DNA from: Corynebacterium incognita
GTDB taxonomy: Bacteria; Actinomycetota; Actinomycetes; Mycobacteriales; Mycobacteriaceae
Length of the DNA: 64,000 nt
Assembly (NCBI RefSeq): GCF_014217255.1
Contig: NZ_CP059404.1
Location: 1 to 64,000 of the forward strand
Direction: 5' to 3'
Of this stretch, positions 35,938 to 44,126 are shown one piece after another. The notes under the pieces are model-generated. The model was not told the origin of the DNA, searched no databases, and saw only the letters and a list, made by a program, of their open reading frames with translations. The first letter of the stretch is position 1. The number at the start of each line of letters is the position of its first letter. Both the position numbers and the translations under genes were made by a program.

Positions 35938-36471
35938 ATGTTCAAGCGCTTAAGTGTTGTCTCCCTAGCAACTCTTCTTGTTATCTCTGGAACTAAGGTA
36001 CCGTCACAGGCGTTGACGGTGAGCACCACTACGAGCAAGCAGTGCATCGTCACTCTTACACCGGCTGAGCGGGATAGCCTCGGTGCCGATCACCTGGTAT
36101 CAGATCCCATCAGTCCTGAGGAGGCCTTCGAGGTGGTGGACCATTATCCAATGATCATTGCCGAGTTCGAAGAAAAGATGCATTCCCATCCAGTGAGGTC
36201 AAGAGAATACCGGCTGGCCAAGCAAGGGCGAGATACGTGGACTGAGTTTAACGAGGGCATGAAAGCGTGCTCGGAGGGACGGACCTACGATTCGGGCAGA
36301 ATTAAAAATGTCGCTGGAGCTTCACCCAAGGTGGCTCATCAGTCCTCTTCAATGGGATCTTACGTCCTGGCCGTAGGTGTGCTGGCGGCGGTCGGAGCCG
36401 TATTAGCAGCTGTGTCGCCGCAACTCGGGACCCTGTTTTCTCACCAGGTACGCGGTAAGTTTCCTCGATAG
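35938..36471 (+). CDS. Small secreted or membrane-attached protein of unknown function
   Basis: 177 residues from ATG 35938, chosen for GAGAGGA upstream and because the signal peptide begins there (MFKRLSVVSLATLLVISG, cleavage near SQA). The exported part is charged with two Cys (KQCIV, MKACSEG). A hydrophobic segment near the C-terminus (GSYVLAVGVLAAVGAVLAAV) is followed by a basic tail, so the mature protein is probably anchored in the membrane. Codon use is less GC-biased than the housekeeping genes. I recognise no family. Confidence 0.7.
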   Translation: MFKRLSVVSLATLLVISGTKVPSQALTVSTTTSKQCIVTLTPAERDSLGADHLVSDPISPEEAFEVVDHYPMIIAEFEEKMHSHPVRSREYRLAKQGRDTWTEFNEGMKACSEGRTYDSGRIKNVAGASPKVAHQSSSMGSYVLAVGVLAAVGAVLAAVSPQLGTLFSHQVRGKFPR

Positions 36472-36499
36472 GTGACTGCGCCCTTCGGGACACCCACAG

Positions 36500-37399
36500 T
36501 TACATCCCCGAAGCTTTAGCCAGTGATTTCTTCAGGGCCTCGGCGTCCGTGCCGTCCTTGACCACGGTGTGATAGTCTGCGACCTCCTTCAGCGCGGGGT
36601 CAACTTCGCCCTGTCCAACGTGGACGACGGACAAAGTGGCGTCTCCTTGCAGCTCTTTCAGCCGGGAGCTGAAGCGCTGCTCATCCATGTCCGCTGCGGT
36701 TCCTGTGGTCACCACCACTACGCGGGCGGCTCCGGAGGTTGCGGCCTGCTCCGCCGCGCTCCGCGACGCCGCGAGAACCGCACTGCGTGACTGCGGATCG
36801 CCGCCGGTTCCGAAGCTTACCGCCGTGTTGGCGGCCTCCTCTGCACCGCCGAAGCCGGTGTTGCTGCGCCAGCCCTGGGTCACGCCAGGCGTGAGCGGGG
36901 ACGAGAAGTTCCACAGTGCCACCTGGTGCCCGTCTGCGCCCAGTGCGCGAGCGGTATCAGCGACAGAATGAGAAACCGGAGCGAAAATGGGACCCACTGC
37001 ATCCGAGGTGTCCATCAACAGGAGGGTATCGGCAGCGCTCACCTCAGCCTTGTCAGCCTTGTCAGCCTTGTCTGAACCTGTGTCAGCGCGTTGCGACGAC
37101 GTGGTCGCCGACCGGGATTTGCTGGTCGCCGCGGCCGACGACGTCGCAGATGTCGAAGAGGCTGTGGCCTCGGTAGCAGCATCCGACGTGGTGGGAGCTG
37201 CGTTCGCGCTTTCGGACGCGGTCTGCGCCGCGGTATTGCCGAATGCGGATTGGGATACGTCCGCGGGTGCCGAATCATCTCCGCCGGTCGGCCAGAAGAG
37301 GTATGCCGCGAGTGCTGCGAGAATGACCGCGCCGGCGACTATAAGCCACACGCCCAGGTTGCTGGAAGAGGAGGAACGAGGACTAGAGTGACGACCCAC
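36500..37399 (-). CDS. Membrane-anchored VWA-like protein
   Basis: 299 residues, GTG start with AAAGGG upstream. One N-terminal membrane helix (about 15-36), then a Ser/Thr/Ala linker to residue 115 ending in a DKADKADKAE tandem. The extracytoplasmic part has the outline of a von Willebrand factor A domain: ADTLLLMDTSDAVGPIFAPV, ALWNFSSPLTPGV, and RVVVVTTGTAADMDEQRFSS. The metal-site motif DxSxS reads DTSDA, so the last Ser is lost. It may bind another envelope protein; that is inference. The convergent gene ends 28 bases away. Confidence 0.75.
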   Translation of the reverse strand: MGRHSSPRSSSSSNLGVWLIVAGAVILAALAAYLFWPTGGDDSAPADVSQSAFGNTAAQTASESANAAPTTSDAATEATASSTSATSSAAATSKSRSATTSSQRADTGSDKADKADKAEVSAADTLLLMDTSDAVGPIFAPVSHSVADTARALGADGHQVALWNFSSPLTPGVTQGWRSNTGFGGAEEAANTAVSFGTGGDPQSRSAVLAASRSAAEQAATSGAARVVVVTTGTAADMDEQRFSSRLKELQGDATLSVVHVGQGEVDPALKEVADYHTVVKDGTDAEALKKSLAKASGM

Positions 37400-37441
37400 G
37401 GTTTCGCGCCCTTTCGGTGATGAGAACTTCTTAATCTGCCT

Positions 37442-38338
37442 CTACATAATAGCGGCCTGGGCATGAGAAACGAGTTGCACCAGCCGGGTTCGCAAAGGTT
37501 CTGCCTTGTGAGCCAAAGTTCGTTGGCGCGCCACGTACTCTGCTTTCCCCTCGGCGGTCTCAATGGGGACTACACCAAGCCCCAGGCTACGGCAGTCGTA
37601 GGGAGACGCCTCCATATCCAGTGTCCGAGCTTCAATGGCGAGGTCGAGGCAGTCCAGGAAGAGATCTCCGGGCACCAAGGGCCCAAGTTTCCACGCCCAC
37701 TTATATAGATCCATCGTGGCGTGCACGCAGCCGCGCTGGTCTGTTTCTGGCTGGGTTTCTCTGCTCAGAACCGTCAGGTTGAGCGGGCGAGCCGGCGCAG
37801 TGAAGAAACGGAAGGCGTCGTAGTGAGTGCACCGAATCTGGTGGGAATCAACCACCGCGTTGGTGCCGTCAGGCCCCAGTCGAAGTGGCAGGTCATGGCG
37901 GGGATTATTGGTGCGATACACCATTGCCCATTCGTGTAAACCGAAGCAATCAAAGTGTGCTGGGTTCGTCTGCGTCGCGGACATGAGATCGCCCATGAAC
38001 TGCGCGGAGTTTCCTCGGCGCTCCCACCAGGAACGAAGGTCCAGCGTCACGCCGGCGTCCGTGACGTGATAATCCCGGTACCCAGAGTGGGGCGGTTGCC
38101 CTGCCAAGGCAACACCAAGGCCGGGGTGCCAACGCTTGAGGTGGCTCGGGCGGACCGGGTAGTACTCGAAAAGGAAGTCGTACACAGGGTGATAGTCACC
38201 GGGATGGCGGAAGCGCGCAAGCCTATCTTCCGCCCGCGTGAGATGAGCCTTCTGGAGCTCGCGCCAGCGCGGTTCCGACAGAGTCTGTGGGCGAAGCTGG
38301 TTAGCTTCCGGAGCGTCGCCCACCGCGATTGCCGCCAC
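37442..38338 (-). CDS. Conserved actinobacterial protein, often labelled 3-methyladenine DNA glycosylase
   Basis: About 298 residues. Conserved blocks: HPVYDFLFEYYPVRPSHLKRWHPGLGVAL, RSWWERRGNSAQFMG, HFDCFGLHEWAMVYR, RCTHYDAFRFFT, PETDQRGCVHATMDLYKW and DCLDLAIEARTLDMEASPYDCR, each shortened here to the recognisable core. The family is widespread in Actinobacteria and carries a glycosylase label by automatic annotation; I know of no experimental proof and see no helix-hairpin-helix motif. The start is uncertain: GTG 38338 or GTG 38323 are the best, both inside the end of the helicase gene; no ATG is available before the conserved part. Confidence 0.75.
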   Translation of the reverse strand: MAAIAVGDAPEANQLRPQTLSEPRWRELQKAHLTRAEDRLARFRHPGDYHPVYDFLFEYYPVRPSHLKRWHPGLGVALAGQPPHSGYRDYHVTDAGVTLDLRSWWERRGNSAQFMGDLMSATQTNPAHFDCFGLHEWAMVYRTNNPRHDLPLRLGPDGTNAVVDSHQIRCTHYDAFRFFTAPARPLNLTVLSRETQPETDQRGCVHATMDLYKWAWKLGPLVPGDLFLDCLDLAIEARTLDMEASPYDCRSLGLGVVPIETAEGKAEYVARQRTLAHKAEPLRTRLVQLVSHAQAAIM

Positions 38339-39740
38339 TCCGGGTGCTTCCGCCGCGGTTGCTGCTACGTGAGCTATCGCCAGAGCGGCCGCGGCCTTGT
38401 GCTCGGCCGCCTTCTGCTCGTCCGCTGTTTCCGGAGCTGCGCCTTCTGCCTCCGCCACGTGGCTTTCCTCCCTTGTTGTCTTTGCCCACGGTCTTATTTT
38501 TAGCGGTGTCTGGTTTCTGCTGTCCACCTGCCGGTGCGCCGGGTGGGGGAAGCGGTGCGCCTGAAGGCGTCCGTCCGCCGGTAATGGACGCGAGCTGATT
38601 CATCGCACGCGAATCGTTGATGTCTGTGACGCTGATTTCCTCGGCGTCCACCTTCGCCTTGCGCATGAGTTTGGTCACTTCGTCGGTCTGGGTGTCCATG
38701 ACCAGCGTGACGACAGTTCCGGAGGTGCCGGCGCGGGCTGTGCGGCCGGCCCGGTGCAGGTACGCCTTGTGTTCGGCGGGAGGATCCACGTGCACGACCA
38801 GGGAAACGTCGTTAATGTCGATGCCGCGGGCCGCGATGTCCGTGGCTACTAACACTGGCACGCTGCCGTCGGAGAAGCCTTCGAGGGCGCGGGTTCGGGC
38901 GCCTTGGCCCTTGTCGCCGTGCAGAGGCTCGGCGTTAATGCCCACGCGGCGCAGCTTCTTCGTCTGGCGGTCCACGCCGTGTTTGGTGCGCATGAACATG
39001 ATGGTTTTGCCATCGCGCGCGGCGATGAAGGGAACGAGCTCATTGCGGTTTTCCCGCGAGCCCGCGTGTACGAGGAAGTGAGCCATGGTGTCCACGGAGG
39101 CCTCCACCGCGGCGGTGGAATGCGTGACGGGGGAATCCATGTAGCGATCGACAAGTTTTTGGATGTCGCCGTCCAGCGTGGCGGAAAACAGCAGGCGCTG
39201 TCCTTCTTTGGGGGTCAGGTCCAAGAGCTTTTTTACCTGTGGCAAGAAGCCCATGTCGGCCATGTGGTCGGCTTCGTCCAACGCGGTGATGACGACGTCG
39301 TCGAGGTGAAGCTTCCGCTGGTTCACCAGGTCCTGCGCGCGGCCAGGGGTAGCGATGAGGACGTCGACTGGGCGTGCCAGCGAGCGAATCTGAGTGTTGA
39401 TGTTGACGCCGCCGACAACGGACAGCACCCGCAGCCCCACCGCGGCGGCAGGGTCGGCAAGGCGATCTGCGATTTGCGTGGCAAGCTCGCGGGTGGGAGC
39501 CAACACTAGACCGCGCGGGCGCGCGGGCTTCGAGGCGCCGGATTCAGAAAGGCGGGTGAGCATCGGCAGGCCGAAGGTGAAAGTCTTACCAGAGCCAGTG
39601 GGGCCGCGGCCCAGGACGTCCTTGCCCGCCAGGGCGTCGGGAAGCGCTGCGGCTTGGATGGGAAAAGGTTCGATAATGCCTTGCTGGGCCAGGGTGTTCA
39701 CGATGGGGCGGGGGAGGCCGAGATCGGCAAAAGTAGTCAT
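38301..39740 (-). CDS. DEAD-box RNA helicase with RGG-like tail
   Basis: 479 residues, ATG 39740. Q motif FPIQAAALPDAL, Walker A PTGSGKTFTF, APTRELATQ, DEAD (TALDEADHMADMGF), SAT (LLFSATLDG) and motif VI YLHRAGRTARAG are all present, so a RecA-like RNA-dependent ATPase of the RhlE/DbpA class. The last 75 residues are Gly/Arg/Ser-rich with many RGG and GRGR units, a nonspecific RNA-binding tail. Likely aids ribosome assembly or mRNA turnover. Near-leaderless promoter TAGACT 9 bases upstream of the ATG. Confidence 0.93.
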   Translation of the reverse strand: MTTFADLGLPRPIVNTLAQQGIIEPFPIQAAALPDALAGKDVLGRGPTGSGKTFTFGLPMLTRLSESGASKPARPRGLVLAPTRELATQIADRLADPAAAVGLRVLSVVGGVNINTQIRSLARPVDVLIATPGRAQDLVNQRKLHLDDVVITALDEADHMADMGFLPQVKKLLDLTPKEGQRLLFSATLDGDIQKLVDRYMDSPVTHSTAAVEASVDTMAHFLVHAGSRENRNELVPFIAARDGKTIMFMRTKHGVDRQTKKLRRVGINAEPLHGDKGQGARTRALEGFSDGSVPVLVATDIAARGIDINDVSLVVHVDPPAEHKAYLHRAGRTARAGTSGTVVTLVMDTQTDEVTKLMRKAKVDAEEISVTDINDSRAMNQLASITGGRTPSGAPLPPPGAPAGGQQKPDTAKNKTVGKDNKGGKPRGGGRRRSSGNSGRAEGGRAQGRGRSGDSSRSSNRGGSTRSGGNRGGRRSGS

Positions 39741-39749
39741 TGTCCACCG

Positions 39750-39755
39750 AGTCTA
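39750..39755 (-). promoter_or_regulatory. -10 box TAGACT of the helicase gene
   Basis: Minus-strand TAGACT ends 9 bases before ATG 39740, leaving at most a 2-3 base leader. Confidence 0.5.
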
Positions 39756-39800
39756 CCCTTAGCTGTGCCATTTCCTGGCATTTGTGGGTCAGGAGCTAGT

Positions 39801-39818
39801 ATGTGTGGAACCACACAT
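39801..39818. promoter_or_regulatory. GlxR/CRP-like palindrome upstream of the DASS transporter
   Basis: ATGTGTGG-AA-CCACACAT is perfect. The inner TGTGT-N6-ACACA resembles the GlxR consensus TGTGA-N6-TCACA with symmetric changes at positions 5 and 12. It lies between the divergent helicase and transporter genes. Confidence 0.5.
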
Positions 39819-39858
39819 GTTATAACCTCAACATCACGTGGGGCCAACTGGTTATAAC
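39819..39858. repeat. Two GTTATAAC palindromes 32 bases apart
   Basis: GTTATAAC at 39819-39826 and again at 39851-39858; the 32-base spacing equals about three helical turns, so a dimeric or tetrameric regulator could bind both on one face. Directly followed by a -10-like TAGACT (39862-39867). Confidence 0.5.
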
Positions 39859-39872
39859 GATTAGACTGGGAG

Positions 39873-39897
39873 GCGTTGGGCGCCGAGCGCCCCACGC
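39873..39897 (+). repeat. Hairpin in the DASS transporter leader
   Basis: GCGTTGGGCGC and GCGCCCCACGC pair over 11 bases with one mismatch and a 3-base loop, just after the candidate start point and 60 bases before the ATG. Confidence 0.55.
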
Positions 39898-39956
39898 GAC
39901 AGGCTTCGTTCGGCGCGACTGTATGAAATGTTTCGTTCATGTTCTAAGGAGTGCTC

Positions 39957-41486
39957 ATGGCACGTTCCGCCGCCCCTAGCGTTGTACCCACCCCGGCCCC
40001 TGATGGCAAGAGTGGCCATACCGCACCATGTGGTATCCCGTGGAGTGACGTTGCTGGTTTCCTCGGCGCCTTTGCCGCGCTGATCGTTGTGTTGCTGCTG
40101 CCCATCGATTCCATTGGTTGGGACGCGCAAATCGCCTTGGCGATGCTCGCCTTCGCCGTCATCATGTGGGTCACCGAAGCCGTGAGCTACCCGGTGAGTG
40201 CATTGCTTATCACCAGCCTCATTGCCATCTTGCTCGGCGTGTCACCCGACCCGGAGAAGCCGGGTGAAATCATCGGTACCTCCGCGTCGCTCAAGGTCGC
40301 GCTGAGCGGCTTCTCATCTTCGGCGGTCGCTCTTGTCGCTGCGGCACTGATCTTGGCGGGCGCGATGCAGGCCACCGGGCTGCACAAGCGTATCGCGCTG
40401 ATGGTGCTGAAAGTGGCGGGGGAGAAGACCTCCAACATTGTTGCCGGTGCTATTGTCATTGCGGTCATCCTGGCGTTCTTCGTGCCCTCGGCCACCGCCC
40501 GCGCCGGTGCTGTGGTCCCCATCCTGCTGGGTATGGTCGCGGCCTTCGGCCTTGCGCAGGAATCTCGCCTCGGTGCGCTCCTTGTCATCACGGCGGCTCA
40601 GGCAGTGTCGATTTGGAACGTCGGTATCAAGACCGCCGCGGCGCAGAACCTCGTGGCCATCGGTTTCATCGAGTCCCAGATGGAGCAGTCGGTCTCGTGG
40701 GGACAATGGTTCCTGTGGGCAGCTCCATGGTCGGTCCTGATGTCCATCGCGTTGTATTTCATCATGCGTGCGGTCATCAAACCAGAGGCAGACTCCATTG
40801 CTGGAGGCAAGGAGCTGGTCGAGCGACAGTTGGCTGAACTGGGGCCGATGTCCGGCGCAGAGAAGCGCCTCGTGGCCATCTCTATCGTGCTGCTGGGATT
40901 CTGGGCAACGGAAGACATCCTGCACCCGATTTCCTCCGCCACCATCACCTTGGCAGCTGTGGCCATCATGTTGCTCCCGGGAATCGGCGTCTTTGACTGG
41001 AAGACCGCGCAGAAACTCGTGAGCTGGGGAACCCTTATTGTCTTCGCCGTGGGCATCTCCCTGGGCAGTTTCCTGCTAGATACCGGTGCCGCGGAGTGGT
41101 TGTCTGAAAAGACCTTTGGTGTCCTCGGCCTTGGCGGGCTCCCGATCCTGGCCACCATCGCGCTGGTGTCGCTGTTCAACATCCTCATCCACCTGGGCTT
41201 CGCCTCGGCGACGTCGCTGGCCTCCGCGCTCATCCCCGTCTTTATCGCGCTGGCCTCCACCCTTGATCTGCCCGGCGGCGGTATTGGATTTGTGATCATT
41301 CAGCAGTTCGTCATCAGCTTCGGCTTCCTGCTCCCGGTCTCCGCCCCGCAGAACATGCTGGCCTACGGCACCGGAGCTTTCACCACCAAGCAGTTCCTCA
41401 AGGCCGGTATCCCGCTCACCATCGTGGGCTACCTCCTCATCCTCCTGCTGTCCGCGACCTACTGGAAGTGGATGGGCCTGGTGTAA
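39957..41486 (+). CDS. DASS (SLC13) family anion/dicarboxylate symporter
   Basis: 509 residues from ATG 39957 with AAGGAG at an ideal distance. About 12 membrane segments and two family-typical half repeats with SFVPSATARAGAVVPI- and LGFASATSLASALIPV-like Ser-Asn/Thr-type sodium and substrate clamps (VPSATARA; LLPVSAPQNMLAYGTG). It likely takes up succinate, fumarate, malate or citrate with sodium. A long leader carries several palindromes, suggesting regulated expression. A bidirectional terminator follows. Exact substrate unknown. Confidence 0.9.
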   Translation: MARSAAPSVVPTPAPDGKSGHTAPCGIPWSDVAGFLGAFAALIVVLLLPIDSIGWDAQIALAMLAFAVIMWVTEAVSYPVSALLITSLIAILLGVSPDPEKPGEIIGTSASLKVALSGFSSSAVALVAAALILAGAMQATGLHKRIALMVLKVAGEKTSNIVAGAIVIAVILAFFVPSATARAGAVVPILLGMVAAFGLAQESRLGALLVITAAQAVSIWNVGIKTAAAQNLVAIGFIESQMEQSVSWGQWFLWAAPWSVLMSIALYFIMRAVIKPEADSIAGGKELVERQLAELGPMSGAEKRLVAISIVLLGFWATEDILHPISSATITLAAVAIMLLPGIGVFDWKTAQKLVSWGTLIVFAVGISLGSFLLDTGAAEWLSEKTFGVLGLGGLPILATIALVSLFNILIHLGFASATSLASALIPVFIALASTLDLPGGGIGFVIIQQFVISFGFLLPVSAPQNMLAYGTGAFTTKQFLKAGIPLTIVGYLLILLLSATYWKWMGLV

Positions 41487-41500
41487 GGCACTGACATAGC

Positions 41501-41528
41501 AAAAGACCCGCCGTGGCGGGTCTTTCTT
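41501..41528. terminator. Bidirectional terminator between DASS transporter and gnd
   Basis: AAAGACCCGCC and GGCGGGTCTTT form an 11-bp stem, followed by CTTG on the plus strand and by T-rich sequence on the minus strand; it serves both convergent genes. Confidence 0.85.
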
Positions 41529-41567
41529 GTATGGTCGGAACGAAGCTGCACTGCGCCTACATTTCGG

Positions 41568-43022
41568 CTACATCGCGGTCTGGGAACGGTCGCCAGACCA
41601 CTCAATGTGGAAGGAGCCGTCCTTGTCGGTGCGCTTGTAGGTGTGGGCGCCGAAGTAGTCGCGCTGGCCCTGGATGAGGGCGGCGGGCAGGCGCTTGGCG
41701 CGCAGGGAGTCGTAGTAGGAGAGCGAGGACGCAAAGACAGGGGCCGGCTGGCCCAGCTGGGTGGCGTAAATGACCACGCGGCGCCAGGAGTCCATCAGTG
41801 TGGTTAGCTCATCGGAGAAGTACGGGTCCAACAACAGGGACGGCAGCTGAGCGTTGGCATCGTAGGCCTCGCGGATGCGGTCGAGGAACTTCGCGCGAAT
41901 GATGCAGCCGCCGCGCCAGATGGTGGCCAAATCGCGGGGATCGATGTCCCAACCGTATTCCGCGGAGCCGGCCTTGATCTCGTCAAATCCCTGGGCGTAG
42001 GCCACGAGCTTGGAGGCATACAGTGCGCGGCGAACGTCCTCGATGAAGTCTTGCTTATCGACGCCCAGGGCGGAAAAGTCGGCGATCTCACCGGCGGGTA
42101 GCTGGCCCTGCGCCGCGGCGCGTTGGTCCAGGGAAGAAGACAATGCGCGGGCGAACACAGCCTCGCCGATGGCGGTGACCGGAGTACCCAGGTCCAGAGC
42201 CGCCTTAGCGGTCCAGCGGCCGGTGCCCTTCTGGCCCGCGGCATCCACGATGACGTCGATAAGCGGGGCGCCGGTGTCCGGATCGGTCTGGGAGAGAACC
42301 TCGGCGGTGATTTCGATGAGGTAGGAATCCAGGTCGCCGGAGTTCCACTCCTTGAAGGTTTCCGCGATCTCCTGTGGCTCCATGCCCGCGCCAAAGCGGA
42401 GCAGCTGGTAGGCCTCGCCAATGACCTGCATGTCGGCGTATTCGATGCCGTTGTGCACCATCTTGACAAAATGGCCGGCGCCGTCCGGGCCGATATGGGT
42501 CACGCAGGGAGCGCCATCGACCTCAGCAGCGATGGATTCCAGCAGCGGGCCCAGGGTCTCCCAGGACTCAGCGGGACCGCCCGGCATGATGGACGGACCG
42601 TTAAGCGCGCCTTCCTCGCCGCCGGAGATGCCAGCGCCGACGAAGTGGCGGTTGCGCTCGGCCATCTCCTTTTCGCGGCGGATGGTGTCGGTGTAGAGGG
42701 CGTTGCCGCCGTCGATAATGATGTCGCCGTCTTCCATGGCGTCGGCAAGCTGCGCGATAACGGCGTCAGTGGCCTTGCCCGCCTGCACCATGATGATGGC
42801 CTTGCGGGGGCGCTCCAGGCTGGCGACGAATTCTTCGATGCTCTCTGACGGGATGAAGTTGCCCTCCTCGCCGTGCTCTGCGATGAGCGCGCGGGTGCGC
42901 TCAGGGCTGCGGTTGTACACCGCAACCGTGTTGCCGTTGCGGGCGAAGTTGCGGGCCAAGTTGGAACCCATGACGGCCAGGCCGACGACACCGATCTGTG
43001 CAAGCGAAGAATTCTCGGTCAT
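41568..43022 (-). CDS. gnd: 6-phosphogluconate dehydrogenase, decarboxylating
   Basis: 484 residues; ATG 43022 gives MTENSSLAQIGVVGLAVMGSN, the family start, and the longer frame would run into corA. NADP-binding GLAVMGSNLARNFA, then GAGISGGEEGALNGPSIMPGG (active-site loop) and VKMVHNGIEYADMQ with the catalytic Lys-Asn. Makes ribulose 5-phosphate, CO2 and NADPH in the pentose phosphate pathway. It lies 11 bases after corA, but a -10 box (TAAACT) starting at the corA stop can supply a leaderless transcript. Confidence 0.97.
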   Translation of the reverse strand: MTENSSLAQIGVVGLAVMGSNLARNFARNGNTVAVYNRSPERTRALIAEHGEEGNFIPSESIEEFVASLERPRKAIIMVQAGKATDAVIAQLADAMEDGDIIIDGGNALYTDTIRREKEMAERNRHFVGAGISGGEEGALNGPSIMPGGPAESWETLGPLLESIAAEVDGAPCVTHIGPDGAGHFVKMVHNGIEYADMQVIGEAYQLLRFGAGMEPQEIAETFKEWNSGDLDSYLIEITAEVLSQTDPDTGAPLIDVIVDAAGQKGTGRWTAKAALDLGTPVTAIGEAVFARALSSSLDQRAAAQGQLPAGEIADFSALGVDKQDFIEDVRRALYASKLVAYAQGFDEIKAGSAEYGWDIDPRDLATIWRGGCIIRAKFLDRIREAYDANAQLPSLLLDPYFSDELTTLMDSWRRVVIYATQLGQPAPVFASSLSYYDSLRAKRLPAALIQGQRDYFGAHTYKRTDKDGSFHIEWSGDRSQTAM

Positions 43023-43030
43023 AGTCACTG

Positions 43031-43036
43031 AGTTTA
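43031..43036 (-). promoter_or_regulatory. -10 box TAAACT of gnd, built on the corA stop codon
   Basis: The TAA stop of corA is the first half of TAAACT, which ends 8 bases before the gnd ATG. Confidence 0.5.
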
Positions 43037-44110
43037 CAGCCAATTGTTTCGGCGGAACCACCACCACATGGCTCCCACCGCGATCGCCATGGCGAGGAGG
43101 GCAATGGGGTAGCCAAATTCGGCATGCAACTCCGGCATATGGTCGAAGTTCATGCCGTAGATACCGGCGACCAACGTGGGCACGGCGGCCATGCCGACGA
43201 CCGCGGAGATGGTGCGCATATCCGAGTTCTGCTGCATGGTGACCTTGGCCACCGAGGCGTCGATAAGCGACGTCAGGCGCTCGTCGAACGCCGACACCTG
43301 GTCCCGCACCGTCATCTCGTGGTCGTAGACGTCGCGCAGGTAGGAACGGATTTGTTTCGGGATGAGGTCCTTGTTGTCGCTGACCATGGATTTCAAGGCA
43401 GGCGCCAACGGATCGATGGCGTGCTTCATCTCGAGGATCTCACGCTTGTACAAGTAGATTCGGTCGATGTTGAGAGTATTGTCCGGGGTGAAGACTTCTT
43501 CCTCGACCTCGTCCACCTCAACAGAGAGCAGACGAGCGATGTCGAAATAGCTGTCTACCAGAACGTCGAGCACCTTCCATGCGGCCGCGATGGGGCCGAG
43601 TTCGGAGAGTTCCTGCTCGTTACGCAGGAGCGCGGGCAGGTCGATGTACTTGGCGCGGTGGCGCACAGTGATGATGAAGTTGTGGCCGATGAGCATCTGG
43701 ACCTCACCTGTGGAGACAACGTCGTGGGTATCAGTCACCTCATCGTGGTCGCGAAAGTTCACCGAGCGGGCGACGACGAACAGCTGGTCGTCATAGCGCT
43801 CGAGTTTGGGGCGCTGGTGGGCGACGACGGCGTCTTCCACGATCAGCTCGTGGATCCCGAACTCAGAAGAGACCTTCTCCATTTGGTGGTCGTCCGGTTC
43901 GTTGAGGCCAACCCACACGAAGCCCCGACCGTGATCGGCGACGGCCTTGATGGCAGCGGACGGGGTGTACTCGCCCGGAAGGGGAGCACCATCAATGAAG
44001 ACCCGGCAGTTGTCGATTGCGCGCTCGGCGGGGACGCGGAGCCGCGGGGCGTTGTCGCCGTTGTCCTTGGGGTTCTTGCGCCCCAGAATCTTCTGCGGGA
44101 TGGAAGCCAT
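43034..44110 (-). CDS. corA: CorA-type magnesium/cobalt transport protein
   Basis: 358 residues, ATG. A large cytoplasmic alpha/beta and helical funnel (1-290) leads to two C-terminal membrane helices; the first ends with the selectivity motif YGMNFDHMPEL, and the tail is WWWFRRNNWL. Forms a pentameric Mg2+ channel. The start is 16 bases from a divergent methyltransferase start, and both genes have leaderless -10 boxes in that interval. gnd follows on the same strand. Confidence 0.95.
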   Translation of the reverse strand: MASIPQKILGRKNPKDNGDNAPRLRVPAERAIDNCRVFIDGAPLPGEYTPSAAIKAVADHGRGFVWVGLNEPDDHQMEKVSSEFGIHELIVEDAVVAHQRPKLERYDDQLFVVARSVNFRDHDEVTDTHDVVSTGEVQMLIGHNFIITVRHRAKYIDLPALLRNEQELSELGPIAAAWKVLDVLVDSYFDIARLLSVEVDEVEEEVFTPDNTLNIDRIYLYKREILEMKHAIDPLAPALKSMVSDNKDLIPKQIRSYLRDVYDHEMTVRDQVSAFDERLTSLIDASVAKVTMQQNSDMRTISAVVGMAAVPTLVAGIYGMNFDHMPELHAEFGYPIALLAMAIAVGAMWWWFRRNNWL

Positions 44111-44113
44111 GGT

Positions 44114-44122
44114 TATACTCTA
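44114..44122. promoter_or_regulatory. Overlapping divergent leaderless promoters
   Basis: TATACTCTA holds TATACT (44114-44119) on the plus strand, 7 bases before ATG 44127, and TAGAGT (44122-44117) on the minus strand, 6 bases before ATG 44110. The two -10 boxes share three base pairs, so polymerase cannot open both at once. Confidence 0.75.
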
Positions 44123-44126
44123 AACC

